Assembly: GCA_958296065.1 (NCBI GenBank)
Contig: CATQHX010000003.1
Span: 1 to 64,000, forward strand
Origin: Vicinamibacterales bacterium
GTDB lineage: Bacteria; Acidobacteriota; Vicinamibacteria; Vicinamibacterales; UBA8438
Direction: 5' to 3'
DNA: 64,000 bases
This document shows, piece after piece, positions 9,586 through 18,229 of this stretch (its first letter is position 1; every line of letters starts with the position of its first letter). The notes beneath the pieces are model-generated. The model saw nothing but the letters and a program-made list of their open reading frames with translations. It made no database searches and had not been told where the DNA came from. Made by a program: the position numbers and the translations under genes.

Positions 9586-12500
9586 CTAGCGTTCGAACTG
9601 CTCGAGCGCGTCTCGCGCGTCGCCGATCCGCTCCAGGCAGAGCCGGTCGATCAGATCGAGGGCGCGGGACGTCCACTCGTCGTCCTGGTGCTGCTGGTAG
9701 GTGCGGAAGGCGAGCGTCGCGACGGCAAGCGCCTCCTCGTGGCGTTGGTGGTCCACGTTGCGCGACTCGACCGCGAAGTGGTTCAGGAACTTCTCGCAGA
9801 CGGTGCAGGTGGCGCCGGGCAGCCGTTCCCTCGTCGCTTCCAGGGGGCGTAGAATCGAGGCCGGATCGTCCCGGAACGCCTTGCTCGTGCAAAACGCTTC
9901 GATCAGGCCGCTGTGGGCGTCCAGGGGCGCGTCCCGAACTTGCGAAAAGCAGGCTGCCGCCTGGCGGCGGACTCGGGCGTCGTCATCGTTGAACAGAGCG
10001 GTCAGCGTTGCCGCGGACCAGGCGCGGTACTCGGGCATCGCCAGATTGGCGGCTGCGACGTGCGCCACCCCGAGGCGGTGAGCGCGACCGCCGCGCATGG
10101 CGTCGGCAGCCAGATCCGCGGCGCTGCGGTGGTCGGGCTGCGCGCTCATCGCGGCCACGGCGGGTTGCGCGGCGTCCTCCGGGACACTCGCGGCGCTGGC
10201 GTGCTCAAGAGCGGCGAGGCTTGCCAGTCTCGCTCCGGCCTCGCAGACCTCGGGTTCGGATGAACCGAGCATGCGTTCGATGATGGCTCGCACTTCGGCG
10301 AACCGGTCACGCAGGCTGTCACGGATGAAGCCGTAGACCTGGGGGGCCGCGAGCAGGCCGTCCTCGGACAGGTTCATGTCCTGAAACAGCCTCATTCCGA
10401 GGACCGGATCGTGGTCCGCCACCGCGCGGAGCGTCTCGGCCGCGCACGCCCGCACGGATGCGCTCGGATCGCGGATGAGCCGATCGAGAGTCACCCGGAA
10501 CCGCTTGAGATAGCCGGCCTCCCTGCTCACGAGGCGGCGCACGGCGTCGGCCGCACCCCCGCGCGCGGTGTCGGTGTCGAGGTCTTCCGCCTGCCAGGTG
10601 CTCGCGATGGGGTCCTCGTGCTCGGTGGCGAGCCAGTGCAGCATGCGGACGGCGTCGTTGGGCAAGGGATCCTCGATCCGACCGAGCACCTCGGCCACCG
10701 ACTGCCCGCAGGGTCCGCGCGATTCCTCGAAGGCCTTGCGGCAGATCCGCAGCTTGAGGTCGGATTCCACCGCGGCGGTCTTCAAGGCAACCAGCGTCCG
10801 CTCCAGGTAGACGGGGTGCGCGTCGGCGGGCAGCCTCAGAGCGAGCCGCGCGAAGCGATCCGGATCCTCCCCGGCGCGAGCCGCGAGATGCCGGGCCAGT
10901 TCCCAGGCGCCGCCCCGCAACTCGGCTGCGGTGGGCATGCCGGCTTTCGAGCGGTGCCTGGCGATGGCGCTCAGCCATTGCTCGTCGGTCATGGCGTCCG
11001 CGGCGCCCGTGTCGAGCGGCGTTCCCACCGAATCGACCGCGATCTCCGGCGGGGTGCCTTCCGGCTGCCCGAAGCGGCCTTCCAGTCCCCGTATTTCCTG
11101 GTTCGCACGGGAGCTGCGCAGATCGGAAGGGATGGCCGAGAGCAGCGTGAAGCGCGCCCGTCCTGCTTGGCGAAACCCGCGGAGCCCGCGTTCGTCAGGC
11201 GCGATGTGCTCCAGCAGCAAGCGTTCCATCCGGGCGCGGCTCTCGGCCGGGCAAAGGGGTGCAATCACCCGGATCGTCTCCGCCGCATGCCACTGCGGAC
11301 TGTCGGAGAATCCGCACTGGAGGCGCCAGGGCTCGTCGCACAGCAACGCGACCGCCTCCTCGGCGTGGCTCGCCGCTCCTCCCCGATACAGGGCCAGCAG
11401 CAGTTGGTTCGCGACATTCGTATCGCGCCGCCGCAGGTCCGCTATTACCTCCTGGAGGTCGCGGTTGCCGTCGCCCGCGAGCACGGCGAGGGCTCGGCAC
11501 AACCCGGCGAGGCAAGCGTAGTCGACCTCCGGATACTCCGTCCTGGCCGCCATCGGCCACACCGCATCGTGCCTCGGCGGCTTCGTTCCCGTCACCGTGG
11601 CATCCGAGAGGTCGAGCACCGGGGCCAGCGCGTGCTCGACGAACGCGGCGGGAGCGCGCTCCGCCGAGCGGAAGAACAGCCTGACTGCATCGTCGTCGTA
11701 GCCGGGCAGCTCCTGGCTGCCCGCGTCCTCGCCGGCGGAGCGCATGACCGCGAGACGGCGGCGGAGCCGGTGGGCGACAACCTCCGGGACCCATTCCGGA
11801 CGGTGCTTCTCCAGGCTCGCAAGCATGCCCCAGAACGTCCCGTTCGGCGCGCTCCGGCGGCGTGCTTCGTCCAGCGTGCCGTTGTCGATCAAGTGCAGGA
11901 AGAGATCGAAGAGGCGGCGGCTCGCATGGTGATCCGCGGATTCCATGAAGAACCGCAAGCGATCCGTCCACTTGCCTCCGAGATCGGCATAGGGCTCCAG
12001 GAGGGCCGCCACCATGTCCGGCGCCCGGTCGTCGTGACGCCCGAGGTAGCTCAGTGCGGCGGATCCGAGACGATCGTTGTCCGAGGCGAGCCAGCCTTCG
12101 ATGACGCTGCGGCGGTCCGCGAAGGCGAACCAGGAGTCGGAATCGAAGAACCGACGCCAGGCAACGGCGGACAATCGGTCCGGGTTCGCGGTGTCCTTTT
12201 CCAGGGCCTGCAGCGTGGGGCGTAGCCACCGTTCCCAGATCGACCATTCCTGCTCGGTTGGTTCCGCGCTCTCGGCCAGGACCGCGAACGTCAGGTCCTT
12301 GATGTGGGGCCTGATGCGCTTGTCCTCGAGCAGCGCCGTCAGCTCCCGCACGTACAGCGCCGAGTCCGCGTCCCGCAGGTAGGCCAACGTGCGACGCACC
12401 CGGGCGCGGCGGGCCAGGTGCTGTTCGGTATTCGTCAGCCATGCGACCAGCGATTCGCGCCGGTTGAACCACACGCGGGCGGTGAAGTAGTCCGAGAGGG

Positions 12501-14139
12501 TCTCGTGTCCGAACCCGTAGCGTCTCCCGTACGCGGTGACGACGCCCTCGGCCTCCAGGTGCCGCAGGTAGGCTGGAGAGATCTCGTCCAGCCTCTCCCG
12601 CGGGGTGGTGAGCTGCCGCGTCGAGACCATCTCTTCGCAAAGCGTCCTTACCGCCGCCATCCATTCGTCCGGCAGCGGCGCGGCCCGTCGCGCCACGGCT
12701 TGCCGCTTCTCGATCCAGTAGCGGTCGAAGAGTGCCGTCCCGCTGGCGAACGCCGGTGCGCCGGACGTGTCGGCGGCGCCCTCGAGGAACAGCGAGAGGT
12801 GCTGCGGAAGCCGGAGAATCTCCAACTGCCGCGTCCGGAGCGACGCGGGGTCGAAGCCGGCAGCGCTCAGCACGCGCTCGACCTCGTCGCGGGTGAACTC
12901 CTCGACTTCGATCCGCGCTGCCGCGGAGGGAACGAGACGCCGCAGGCGAGGATCGTTTCTCCAGTCGAAGGCGCGGCAGACGATCACGGTGTGCAACGTC
13001 GCCCGGGCGCCCGAGCCGCGCATCTCGCACATGAGCCGCTCGACGAGAGCGCAAGGATCCGAGTCCGGACCGGACAGGTTGCTCGCGGCGTCCAACTGAT
13101 CGACGACGAGGACGCCGCAACGTGCGGCTTTCCGGGCCGCTTCCGCGAGTGCCAGCACCGGCGATTCCTCGAGCTCGAGAAATCGCCCGAGGTCGGCGGT
13201 GGTCGTGGCCGAGAGCGCATGATCGATCCGGAACGCCAGTACCGGCACACCCTGCTCACGCATGGCGTCGATGACTTCTAGCGCGCACGCGGTCTTGCCG
13301 GTGCCGGCACGTCCGGTCAGGACGCTCTCGCTGGCGGGTCCTTCCAGTCTTGCTTGCAGGGTCGCCGCCGCCTGGCGCGGCATCACCGATCCCCGGATGA
13401 GCCTGCGTCGCGCACCGTCCAGGTATCGCTCCGTTGCCGCGGCCACCCCTTCGGCGGCGTGGTCCGGATAGTCCAGCCGCCGGGGCCGCAGGCCACGCCG
13501 GGCGAGTCTCTCGACGAGTTGCCTGCGGGTCAGCGTCCGCTGCGGCGAGTCCCTCAGGAACTCCAGCAACTCGACTCGCACACGGTCCGCATCCGCGACG
13601 AACAGCGCCTGGAATCCCCATCGCACGCGCCGTTCGAGATCCCATTCTCCGACCGTACGGACGTCAATCCGCTGCAGGCGATTGAACGCGGTGGGAGACT
13701 CGCAGGCCCAGCACCGGCGCAGTCTCGCGAACCCTCCCCGCCGGAGGGGGCTGGTCAGGCAGTCACGCTCGAAGGCTGTCAGCTCTTCCGCTTCCCGCGC
13801 CGCCGCGCAGAGACTGGTCAACTCCGGCGCATCGTTGCCGGATACGAGCACCCAACGGTCGTCGCTGCCCGCCGACCCGTTGCCGGCGCTCTGCAGCAAA
13901 CCGTCGCCGCCGGTGTCGAGCGCGGCGAGACTCCATACGCCGTTCGGGTGCGCGGGCCGCACGCGATGCCACTCCCGGCACGCCTCCGCGGTGACGATCA
14001 GTTCCGCGCGCCGGGCGCCGAGGGCTTCGACCCGCAGCGTTTCCGTGGCGCCGTGGAGCAGGCGCACGCACTCCGCAAGCGTCCACCAGTGCTCGTAACC
14101 GCAGCCGGACGTATCGATGGGTGCCTCGGGTCTGTTCAT
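9586..14139 (-). CDS. Giant STAND-type NTPase with HEAT-like repeats
   Basis: 1517-aa single open frame. Residues 1-250 form an unrecognised N-terminal region containing a CWAC pair and a winged-helix-like stretch. The NTPase core follows: Walker A GRAGTGKT at 276-283, Walker B VLVVDQLD at 343-350, and a STAND-type helical and winged-helix segment ending near EGVVTAYGRRYGFGHETLSDY. From about residue 640 to the end the sequence is alpha-helical and repetitive (for example DPSASVRACAAETLRAVAD), as in HEAT repeats. This layout is that of signal-sensing STAND proteins, including Avs and NACHT antiphage sensors. No effector domain is obvious within it. The downstream OLD-like protein may supply that role. 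ATG start 14139; Shine-Dalgarno weak. Confidence 0.8.
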   Translation of the reverse strand: MNRPEAPIDTSGCGYEHWWTLAECVRLLHGATETLRVEALGARRAELIVTAEACREWHRVRPAHPNGVWSLAALDTGGDGLLQSAGNGSAGSDDRWVLVSGNDAPELTSLCAAAREAEELTAFERDCLTSPLRRGGFARLRRCWACESPTAFNRLQRIDVRTVGEWDLERRVRWGFQALFVADADRVRVELLEFLRDSPQRTLTRRQLVERLARRGLRPRRLDYPDHAAEGVAAATERYLDGARRRLIRGSVMPRQAAATLQARLEGPASESVLTGRAGTGKTACALEVIDAMREQGVPVLAFRIDHALSATTTADLGRFLELEESPVLALAEAARKAARCGVLVVDQLDAASNLSGPDSDPCALVERLMCEMRGSGARATLHTVIVCRAFDWRNDPRLRRLVPSAAARIEVEEFTRDEVERVLSAAGFDPASLRTRQLEILRLPQHLSLFLEGAADTSGAPAFASGTALFDRYWIEKRQAVARRAAPLPDEWMAAVRTLCEEMVSTRQLTTPRERLDEISPAYLRHLEAEGVVTAYGRRYGFGHETLSDYFTARVWFNRRESLVAWLTNTEQHLARRARVRRTLAYLRDADSALYVRELTALLEDKRIRPHIKDLTFAVLAESAEPTEQEWSIWERWLRPTLQALEKDTANPDRLSAVAWRRFFDSDSWFAFADRRSVIEGWLASDNDRLGSAALSYLGRHDDRAPDMVAALLEPYADLGGKWTDRLRFFMESADHHASRRLFDLFLHLIDNGTLDEARRRSAPNGTFWGMLASLEKHRPEWVPEVVAHRLRRRLAVMRSAGEDAGSQELPGYDDDAVRLFFRSAERAPAAFVEHALAPVLDLSDATVTGTKPPRHDAVWPMAARTEYPEVDYACLAGLCRALAVLAGDGNRDLQEVIADLRRRDTNVANQLLLALYRGGAASHAEEAVALLCDEPWRLQCGFSDSPQWHAAETIRVIAPLCPAESRARMERLLLEHIAPDERGLRGFRQAGRARFTLLSAIPSDLRSSRANQEIRGLEGRFGQPEGTPPEIAVDSVGTPLDTGAADAMTDEQWLSAIARHRSKAGMPTAAELRGGAWELARHLAARAGEDPDRFARLALRLPADAHPVYLERTLVALKTAAVESDLKLRICRKAFEESRGPCGQSVAEVLGRIEDPLPNDAVRMLHWLATEHEDPIASTWQAEDLDTDTARGGAADAVRRLVSREAGYLKRFRVTLDRLIRDPSASVRACAAETLRAVADHDPVLGMRLFQDMNLSEDGLLAAPQVYGFIRDSLRDRFAEVRAIIERMLGSSEPEVCEAGARLASLAALEHASAASVPEDAAQPAVAAMSAQPDHRSAADLAADAMRGGRAHRLGVAHVAAANLAMPEYRAWSAATLTALFNDDDARVRRQAAACFSQVRDAPLDAHSGLIEAFCTSKAFRDDPASILRPLEATRERLPGATCTVCEKFLNHFAVESRNVDHQRHEEALAVATLAFRTYQQHQDDEWTSRALDLIDRLCLERIGDARDALEQFER

Positions 14140-14261
14140 AGTGCGGGACAGCTACGTGTTGTCCCGAATATGTAGACTTGTGTGCGGTCGCCAGCGGGAG
14201 CGAAGCGCCCGCGGTGAGCCCTCGCGCTGACAAAATGTCCCTACTTTGCCGACATGAACCA

Positions 14262-17200
14262 ATGACACCAACTGTACTGCAGGCATTCCGATTCATCTCG
14301 CCGCGCTGCGATGCCCGCGGCGTTGCCGCCACGATCCTGCTCGCGGCGCTGGTTGGCCTCGACGGGCCGGAGTTGGCGGCCCAGGCGGGCATGACCACCG
14401 GCGTCATCCGCGGCACCGTTCGCGACCCGGCCGGCGATCCTGTACCGGGAACGGTGATTGTCATCCGGAATCACGAGACCGACCTGCTGACGACGGTGGA
14501 GACGGCGTCGTCCGGGACGTTCGCGCGCACCCTGCTGCCGCCCGGCACCTACGACTTGACGGTGGCGCCGGCGGATGCCGGGTTCGGCACGGAACGCATC
14601 GAAGGTGCGGTTCTGCGGGTGGGCGGCGTGCTCGACCTGGACGTGGAGCTGCGGATCGTGGTGGCCGAGACGGTGACGGTCGTCAGCGAAGCGCCGCGCG
14701 TGATCGACGCCACGGACGTGACCCGCTCGCAGCGAATTCAGGAGGACGTCGTCGCCGCGCTGCCGAGCAATGGGCGCAACTACCTGAACCTGACCCTGCT
14801 CACGCCGGGTGCGTCGATCTCGCAGGGGCCGGACGGCGACGAGCTGAACATCGGCGGCCAGCGCGGCATCTTCAACAACTTCATCGTCGACGGGGCGGAC
14901 TTCAACAACCCGTTCTTCGGCGAGCAGCGGGGCGGGCAACGGCCCGCCTTCACGTTCAACCAGGACGCCATCGAGGATCTCGTGGTGGTGAATCAGGGCG
15001 CGACCGCCGAGTTCGGCCGTTCGGCGGGCGGGTTCGTCAATGTGATCACCAAGTCGGGGACGAACGACCTGAGCGGCTCGGCGCACTACTTCGGCCAGTG
15101 GGACGAGATGGCGGCGCCGTTTCCGACGGCGCGGGGAGGCGGAAAGCCCGACTACGGACGCAACCAGGCCGGCGCCACGCTGGGAGGCCCGCTGGAGCGC
15201 GACCGGGCCTTCTTTTTCCTCGCCTACGACCAACAGGTATCGAACGAGACCAAGCAGGCGGTCCGGCACGTCGTGAACCCGGCGAACCTCGAGCGGCTCG
15301 ACAGCTTCCTGCAGACACGCTGGCCGGGGCTGTTCGACGACGAGTTCGGGCCGATCCGCCGTACCGACGACGCGCGTTCGCTGCTCGCCAAGCTGGACCT
15401 GAATCTGGACGGCCGGCACCAGGCCTCGTTCAAGTACAACTACACGTGGGCGGAGCAGGTGAACGGTACCTTCGACGTCGATGCCTGGGGGGCGTCGATG
15501 AACGGCATCGAGGGAGACGAATCACACGCGTTCAACGGCAGCCTGCGCTCCCTGCTCACCAACGCGCTCTCCAACGAGCTGCGCATCCAGTGGGCGCGCG
15601 AGGACCGGCCGCGCTGGTACGACGGACCGCTGCTGCCCGGCGCGCGCCATGCCGGTCCGCCGCAGTTCGATGCGCTGGGCGGCCGGCCGTTCCCCGACAT
15701 CTCGATGGACTTCGCCGACGGTTTCCGGATCGGGCTGCCGTTCTTCCTGCCGATAGAGCCGTCTTTCGATACGCGGCTGCAGGTGGTCGACAACGTTTCG
15801 TTCGCCAGCGGCAACCACCTGTTCAAGGCCGGGATCGAATACAACCGTACCCGCGCCGAGCAGCAGTTCATCGGGCTGGCGAACGGCCGCTACATCTTCG
15901 ACTCAGTCGACGGCTTCATCGGCTTCGCCGACCACGGGAGCAGCTACGTCACCTGCTCTGACGGGTCCTCCAGCACGCTCGGGGTGTGCCCGGCGGGAGC
16001 GGGAATCGCCGGGCCGGTCCTTCTCTACCTGCAGGCGGCGACCGTGCCCGGCGTTCCGGCCGAGCAGTTGGGACGGCAGCAGTTCCGGACCCACGAGCTG
16101 GGCGTGTTCCTGCAGGACACCTGGCATCCGCACGACCGGGTGACGCTGGACCTGGGCCTGCGCTGGGAGGGAACCTGGCACCCGGAGGTGTTCATCGAGC
16201 CGCGGGACGCGTTCTTCGCGCCGTACCTCGACGATCCCCGGTTCCCGTCCGATGGTCGGATCCCGGACGACCTCGACAACTTCCAGCCGCGCGCCGGGCT
16301 GGCGTGGGACCTCGCCGGCGACGGGCGCACCGTGCTGCGCGCCAACGGCGGGTCGTACGTGGCCCGCATCCCGATGCTCGTCTTCGCCCAGCACCTGACG
16401 ACCAACGGCGCGTTCCAGCAGGTGCTCTTCCGCAGCAGCGCCGCCGCGCCGGCTCTCGGTCCGGTACCGCCCATCGACGAGCTGATCGACGCGTCGAGCG
16501 CGCCGCCGTTCCTGCCGGACATCCAGGTCGCCGAACGCAACCTGGAGCTGCCCCGCACCTGGTCGTTCAGCACGGGCCTGGACCGCGACCTCGGAGGCGG
16601 CGTGGCGGCCAGCGCCACCTTCGTCCACGCGCGGACCGACGACCTCTTCCGCTTCGTCAATCGCAACGATCCCGTGTTCGGCTCGCCGTTCGGGGTCGGC
16701 ACGCACCCGGCCGGCGGCGGCATCAACGCGCTGACCGTAGCCGAGAGCAGCGCGCGGTCGCGCTACCACGGGCTGACCCTCGGGCTGCGCGGGCGCGGCG
16801 CGGTCCGCAACCGGCCGCTCACCTTCGAGACCCACTACACGCTCGCCTTCGACCGCTCCGACGACGACAACGAGCGCGATCCGTTCGTCCTCCGCTACGC
16901 CGACGCGAGCAACCTGGCCCCGGAGTACGGCTGGTCGGACCGCGACCGGCGCCACCAGGTGAGCGGCTATCTCCTGGCCACCCTGCCGGGCGAAATGCAA
17001 CTGAACAACGTCGTCCGCTACCTGTCCGCCTCGCCCGTCTCCGAGCAGTGCGCCAACCGGGGCATGCGCGCCGCCCAGCCGACGGACCGCATCTGCGCGG
17101 ACGGCACCATCCTGACGCGCAACACGCTGCGGCGGGACAACGCCTTCTTCACCTGGGACATCCGCGTCTCGCGCCGCTTCGCGCTCGGCAACGGTGCGGT

Positions 17201-17354
17201 CGTCGAGCCGATCCTGGAGATCTTCAACCTGACCAACACCGACAACTACGTCGACACCGCGGTCGGATCGCTGTTGTTCAACTTCGACGGGACCCTGCGG
17301 AGCGGGCTTGGGGATACGCGGCGCGGGCAGGTGGGGCTCAGCGTGCGGTTCTGA
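14262..17354 (+). CDS. TonB-dependent receptor, Oar/carboxypeptidase-regulatory type
   Basis: Outer-membrane receptor of the Acidobacteria-expanded family with an N-terminal carboxypeptidase-regulatory-like beta sandwich (GVIRGTVRDPAGDPVPGTVI), then the plug domain (NGRNYLNLTLLTPGAS, FGRSAGGFVNVITKSGTN) and a long beta-barrel ending in FNLTNTDNY and a terminal aromatic residue (LSVRF). The signal is ATILLAALVGLDGPELAAQ. I chose the ATG at 14262; in-frame starts at 14178 and 14235 lengthen the N-terminus without improving the signal. About 1030 aa. It would import or bind a large substrate such as a glycan or peptide with TonB/ExbBD energy. No partner SusD or ligand gene lies nearby. Confidence 0.9.
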   Translation: MTPTVLQAFRFISPRCDARGVAATILLAALVGLDGPELAAQAGMTTGVIRGTVRDPAGDPVPGTVIVIRNHETDLLTTVETASSGTFARTLLPPGTYDLTVAPADAGFGTERIEGAVLRVGGVLDLDVELRIVVAETVTVVSEAPRVIDATDVTRSQRIQEDVVAALPSNGRNYLNLTLLTPGASISQGPDGDELNIGGQRGIFNNFIVDGADFNNPFFGEQRGGQRPAFTFNQDAIEDLVVVNQGATAEFGRSAGGFVNVITKSGTNDLSGSAHYFGQWDEMAAPFPTARGGGKPDYGRNQAGATLGGPLERDRAFFFLAYDQQVSNETKQAVRHVVNPANLERLDSFLQTRWPGLFDDEFGPIRRTDDARSLLAKLDLNLDGRHQASFKYNYTWAEQVNGTFDVDAWGASMNGIEGDESHAFNGSLRSLLTNALSNELRIQWAREDRPRWYDGPLLPGARHAGPPQFDALGGRPFPDISMDFADGFRIGLPFFLPIEPSFDTRLQVVDNVSFASGNHLFKAGIEYNRTRAEQQFIGLANGRYIFDSVDGFIGFADHGSSYVTCSDGSSSTLGVCPAGAGIAGPVLLYLQAATVPGVPAEQLGRQQFRTHELGVFLQDTWHPHDRVTLDLGLRWEGTWHPEVFIEPRDAFFAPYLDDPRFPSDGRIPDDLDNFQPRAGLAWDLAGDGRTVLRANGGSYVARIPMLVFAQHLTTNGAFQQVLFRSSAAAPALGPVPPIDELIDASSAPPFLPDIQVAERNLELPRTWSFSTGLDRDLGGGVAASATFVHARTDDLFRFVNRNDPVFGSPFGVGTHPAGGGINALTVAESSARSRYHGLTLGLRGRGAVRNRPLTFETHYTLAFDRSDDDNERDPFVLRYADASNLAPEYGWSDRDRRHQVSGYLLATLPGEMQLNNVVRYLSASPVSEQCANRGMRAAQPTDRICADGTILTRNTLRRDNAFFTWDIRVSRRFALGNGAVVEPILEIFNLTNTDNYVDTAVGSLLFNFDGTLRSGLGDTRRGQVGLSVRF

Positions 17355-17394
17355 CCCGGAGAGCTGGCCCAATCCCGTTCGCCTTGAGCCCACC

Positions 17395-17666
17395 CAACGT
17401 GGCCACACGATCCGAACGGATCGGAGTGGCCGAGTCAAGAATCGGAGCCAAGCGTCGATGTGGTCGATGGCCTCCTCCGGTGCGAGCGGGGACGGGAAGA
17501 TCCGGAAATGCGTGGAGATTCGCAGGAACCCGACGATGACGGTCCACGCAAGGCCGATGGACTCGTCGCCGTTCAGCTGTTCCTCCCACCACTCGACGAT
17601 CCGGTCGTGATGGGGCGCGTCGGGATTCACGGCGTACAGCAGGATGTTGACATCGACGATCTTCAT
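17395..17666 (-). pseudogene. vapC: Truncated VapC-type PIN toxin
   Basis: The frame starts MKIVDVNILLYAVNPDAPHH, a typical PIN N-terminus with the first catalytic Asp (VDVNILLYA) and the conserved Glu region. It matches VapC RNases through IDAWL, about 75 residues. After that the sequence no longer looks like a PIN domain, and the last acidic residues of the active site are missing (full proteins are about 135-140 aa). The ATG overlaps the original antitoxin stop in an ATGA, as usual for vapBC. Probably inactive. Confidence 0.7.
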
Positions 17667-17696
17667 TTCCGGAGAGCCAGCTTGCGAGCGATTTCT

Positions 17697-17930
17697 TCAT
17701 CCTCCAAGACGTGCCGCCAGGGCCAGCGCCTTGTCGAGGTCGACCGTAGGACGCCCCATGGAAACGGTCTTCTGCTTGAATCGCCTGGTGCGCTGTCCAT
17801 CGGGCTCTTGCTTGGCCAACCCGGCACGCAGCGTGCGGTTGAGGATGCGCGTCAACGAAACGGACGCTGCGTGCGCTCGCGCCTTGAGCTCGAACATCAG
17901 GTCGTCGTCGATTCGCACGGTGCTGCGCAT
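17697..17930 (-). CDS. vapB: VapB-type ribbon-helix-helix antitoxin, C-terminus shifted
   Basis: 77-aa antitoxin with an N-terminal RHH DNA-binding motif (STVRIDDDLMFELKARAHAA) and a tail that would mask the PIN toxin. Reading one base out of phase from about 17700 restores DEEIARKLALRK, ending exactly at the vapC start. One inserted G has therefore removed the natural last dozen residues. The DNA-binding part is intact, and a palindromic operator lies just upstream at 17948-17975. It may persist as a repressor without a toxin to neutralise. Confidence 0.75.
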   Translation of the reverse strand: MRSTVRIDDDLMFELKARAHAASVSLTRILNRTLRAGLAKQEPDGQRTRRFKQKTVSMGRPTVDLDKALALAARLGG

Positions 17931-17947
17931 GTTGGCAGGATAGCATC

Positions 17948-17975
17948 ATGCAGTGTGATGTCATGACATCTGCAT
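17948..17975. promoter_or_regulatory. Probable vapBC operator palindrome
   Basis: 14-bp perfect palindrome GATGTCATGACATC (17957-17970), with outer matching ATGCA and TGCAT. It is centred about 33 bp upstream of the vapB start, where VapB/VapBC dimers normally bind and autorepress. Confidence 0.6.
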
Positions 17976-18037
17976 TGGGTGGCCTCCGGACGTTCGCCGA
18001 CAGGGCTTCCGTGGTTGGGCGGAGAGTTTGCCAGCAA

Positions 18038-18074
18038 CCATGCAAATGTAGATCGAAGAGTCGTATTTGCATGG
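18038..18074. promoter_or_regulatory. Inverted repeat upstream of FO synthase gene
   Basis: Perfect 10-bp arms CCATGCAAAT and ATTTGCATGG with 17 bases between, in the 300-bp gap between the vapBC remnant and the FO synthase gene. Could be an operator for either neighbour. No known regulator motif is recognised. Confidence 0.4.
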
Positions 18075-18229
18075 ATCGACCGTTCCGGAGCCCCGCCGAG
18101 AGCCGCCGTGGCGCGGCTGATCGTCTCCCACCCGAGGGTCGGGCAACGGTCCACTGTGGTTTCCGGCCCGCTCGCGACGTGGTATAAGCGTCTGCGGGCG
18201 ACGACGCCCGGCCGCTGCCTCGGGATACG

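Noticed and set aside
14241..15419. 392-codon minus-strand frame
   Set aside because: Antisense to the well-supported TonB-dependent receptor, with no signal or domain.
15903..17395. Minus-strand frame running from the PIN toxin through the TonB receptor gene
   Set aside because: Antisense frame kept open by high GC; only the first ~75 residues (17441-17666) match a PIN domain.
17407..17422. Inverted repeat CGATCCG-AA-CGGATCG as a terminator of the TonB receptor gene
   Set aside because: Short stem without a T-run; it lies in the region where the truncated toxin sequence breaks down.
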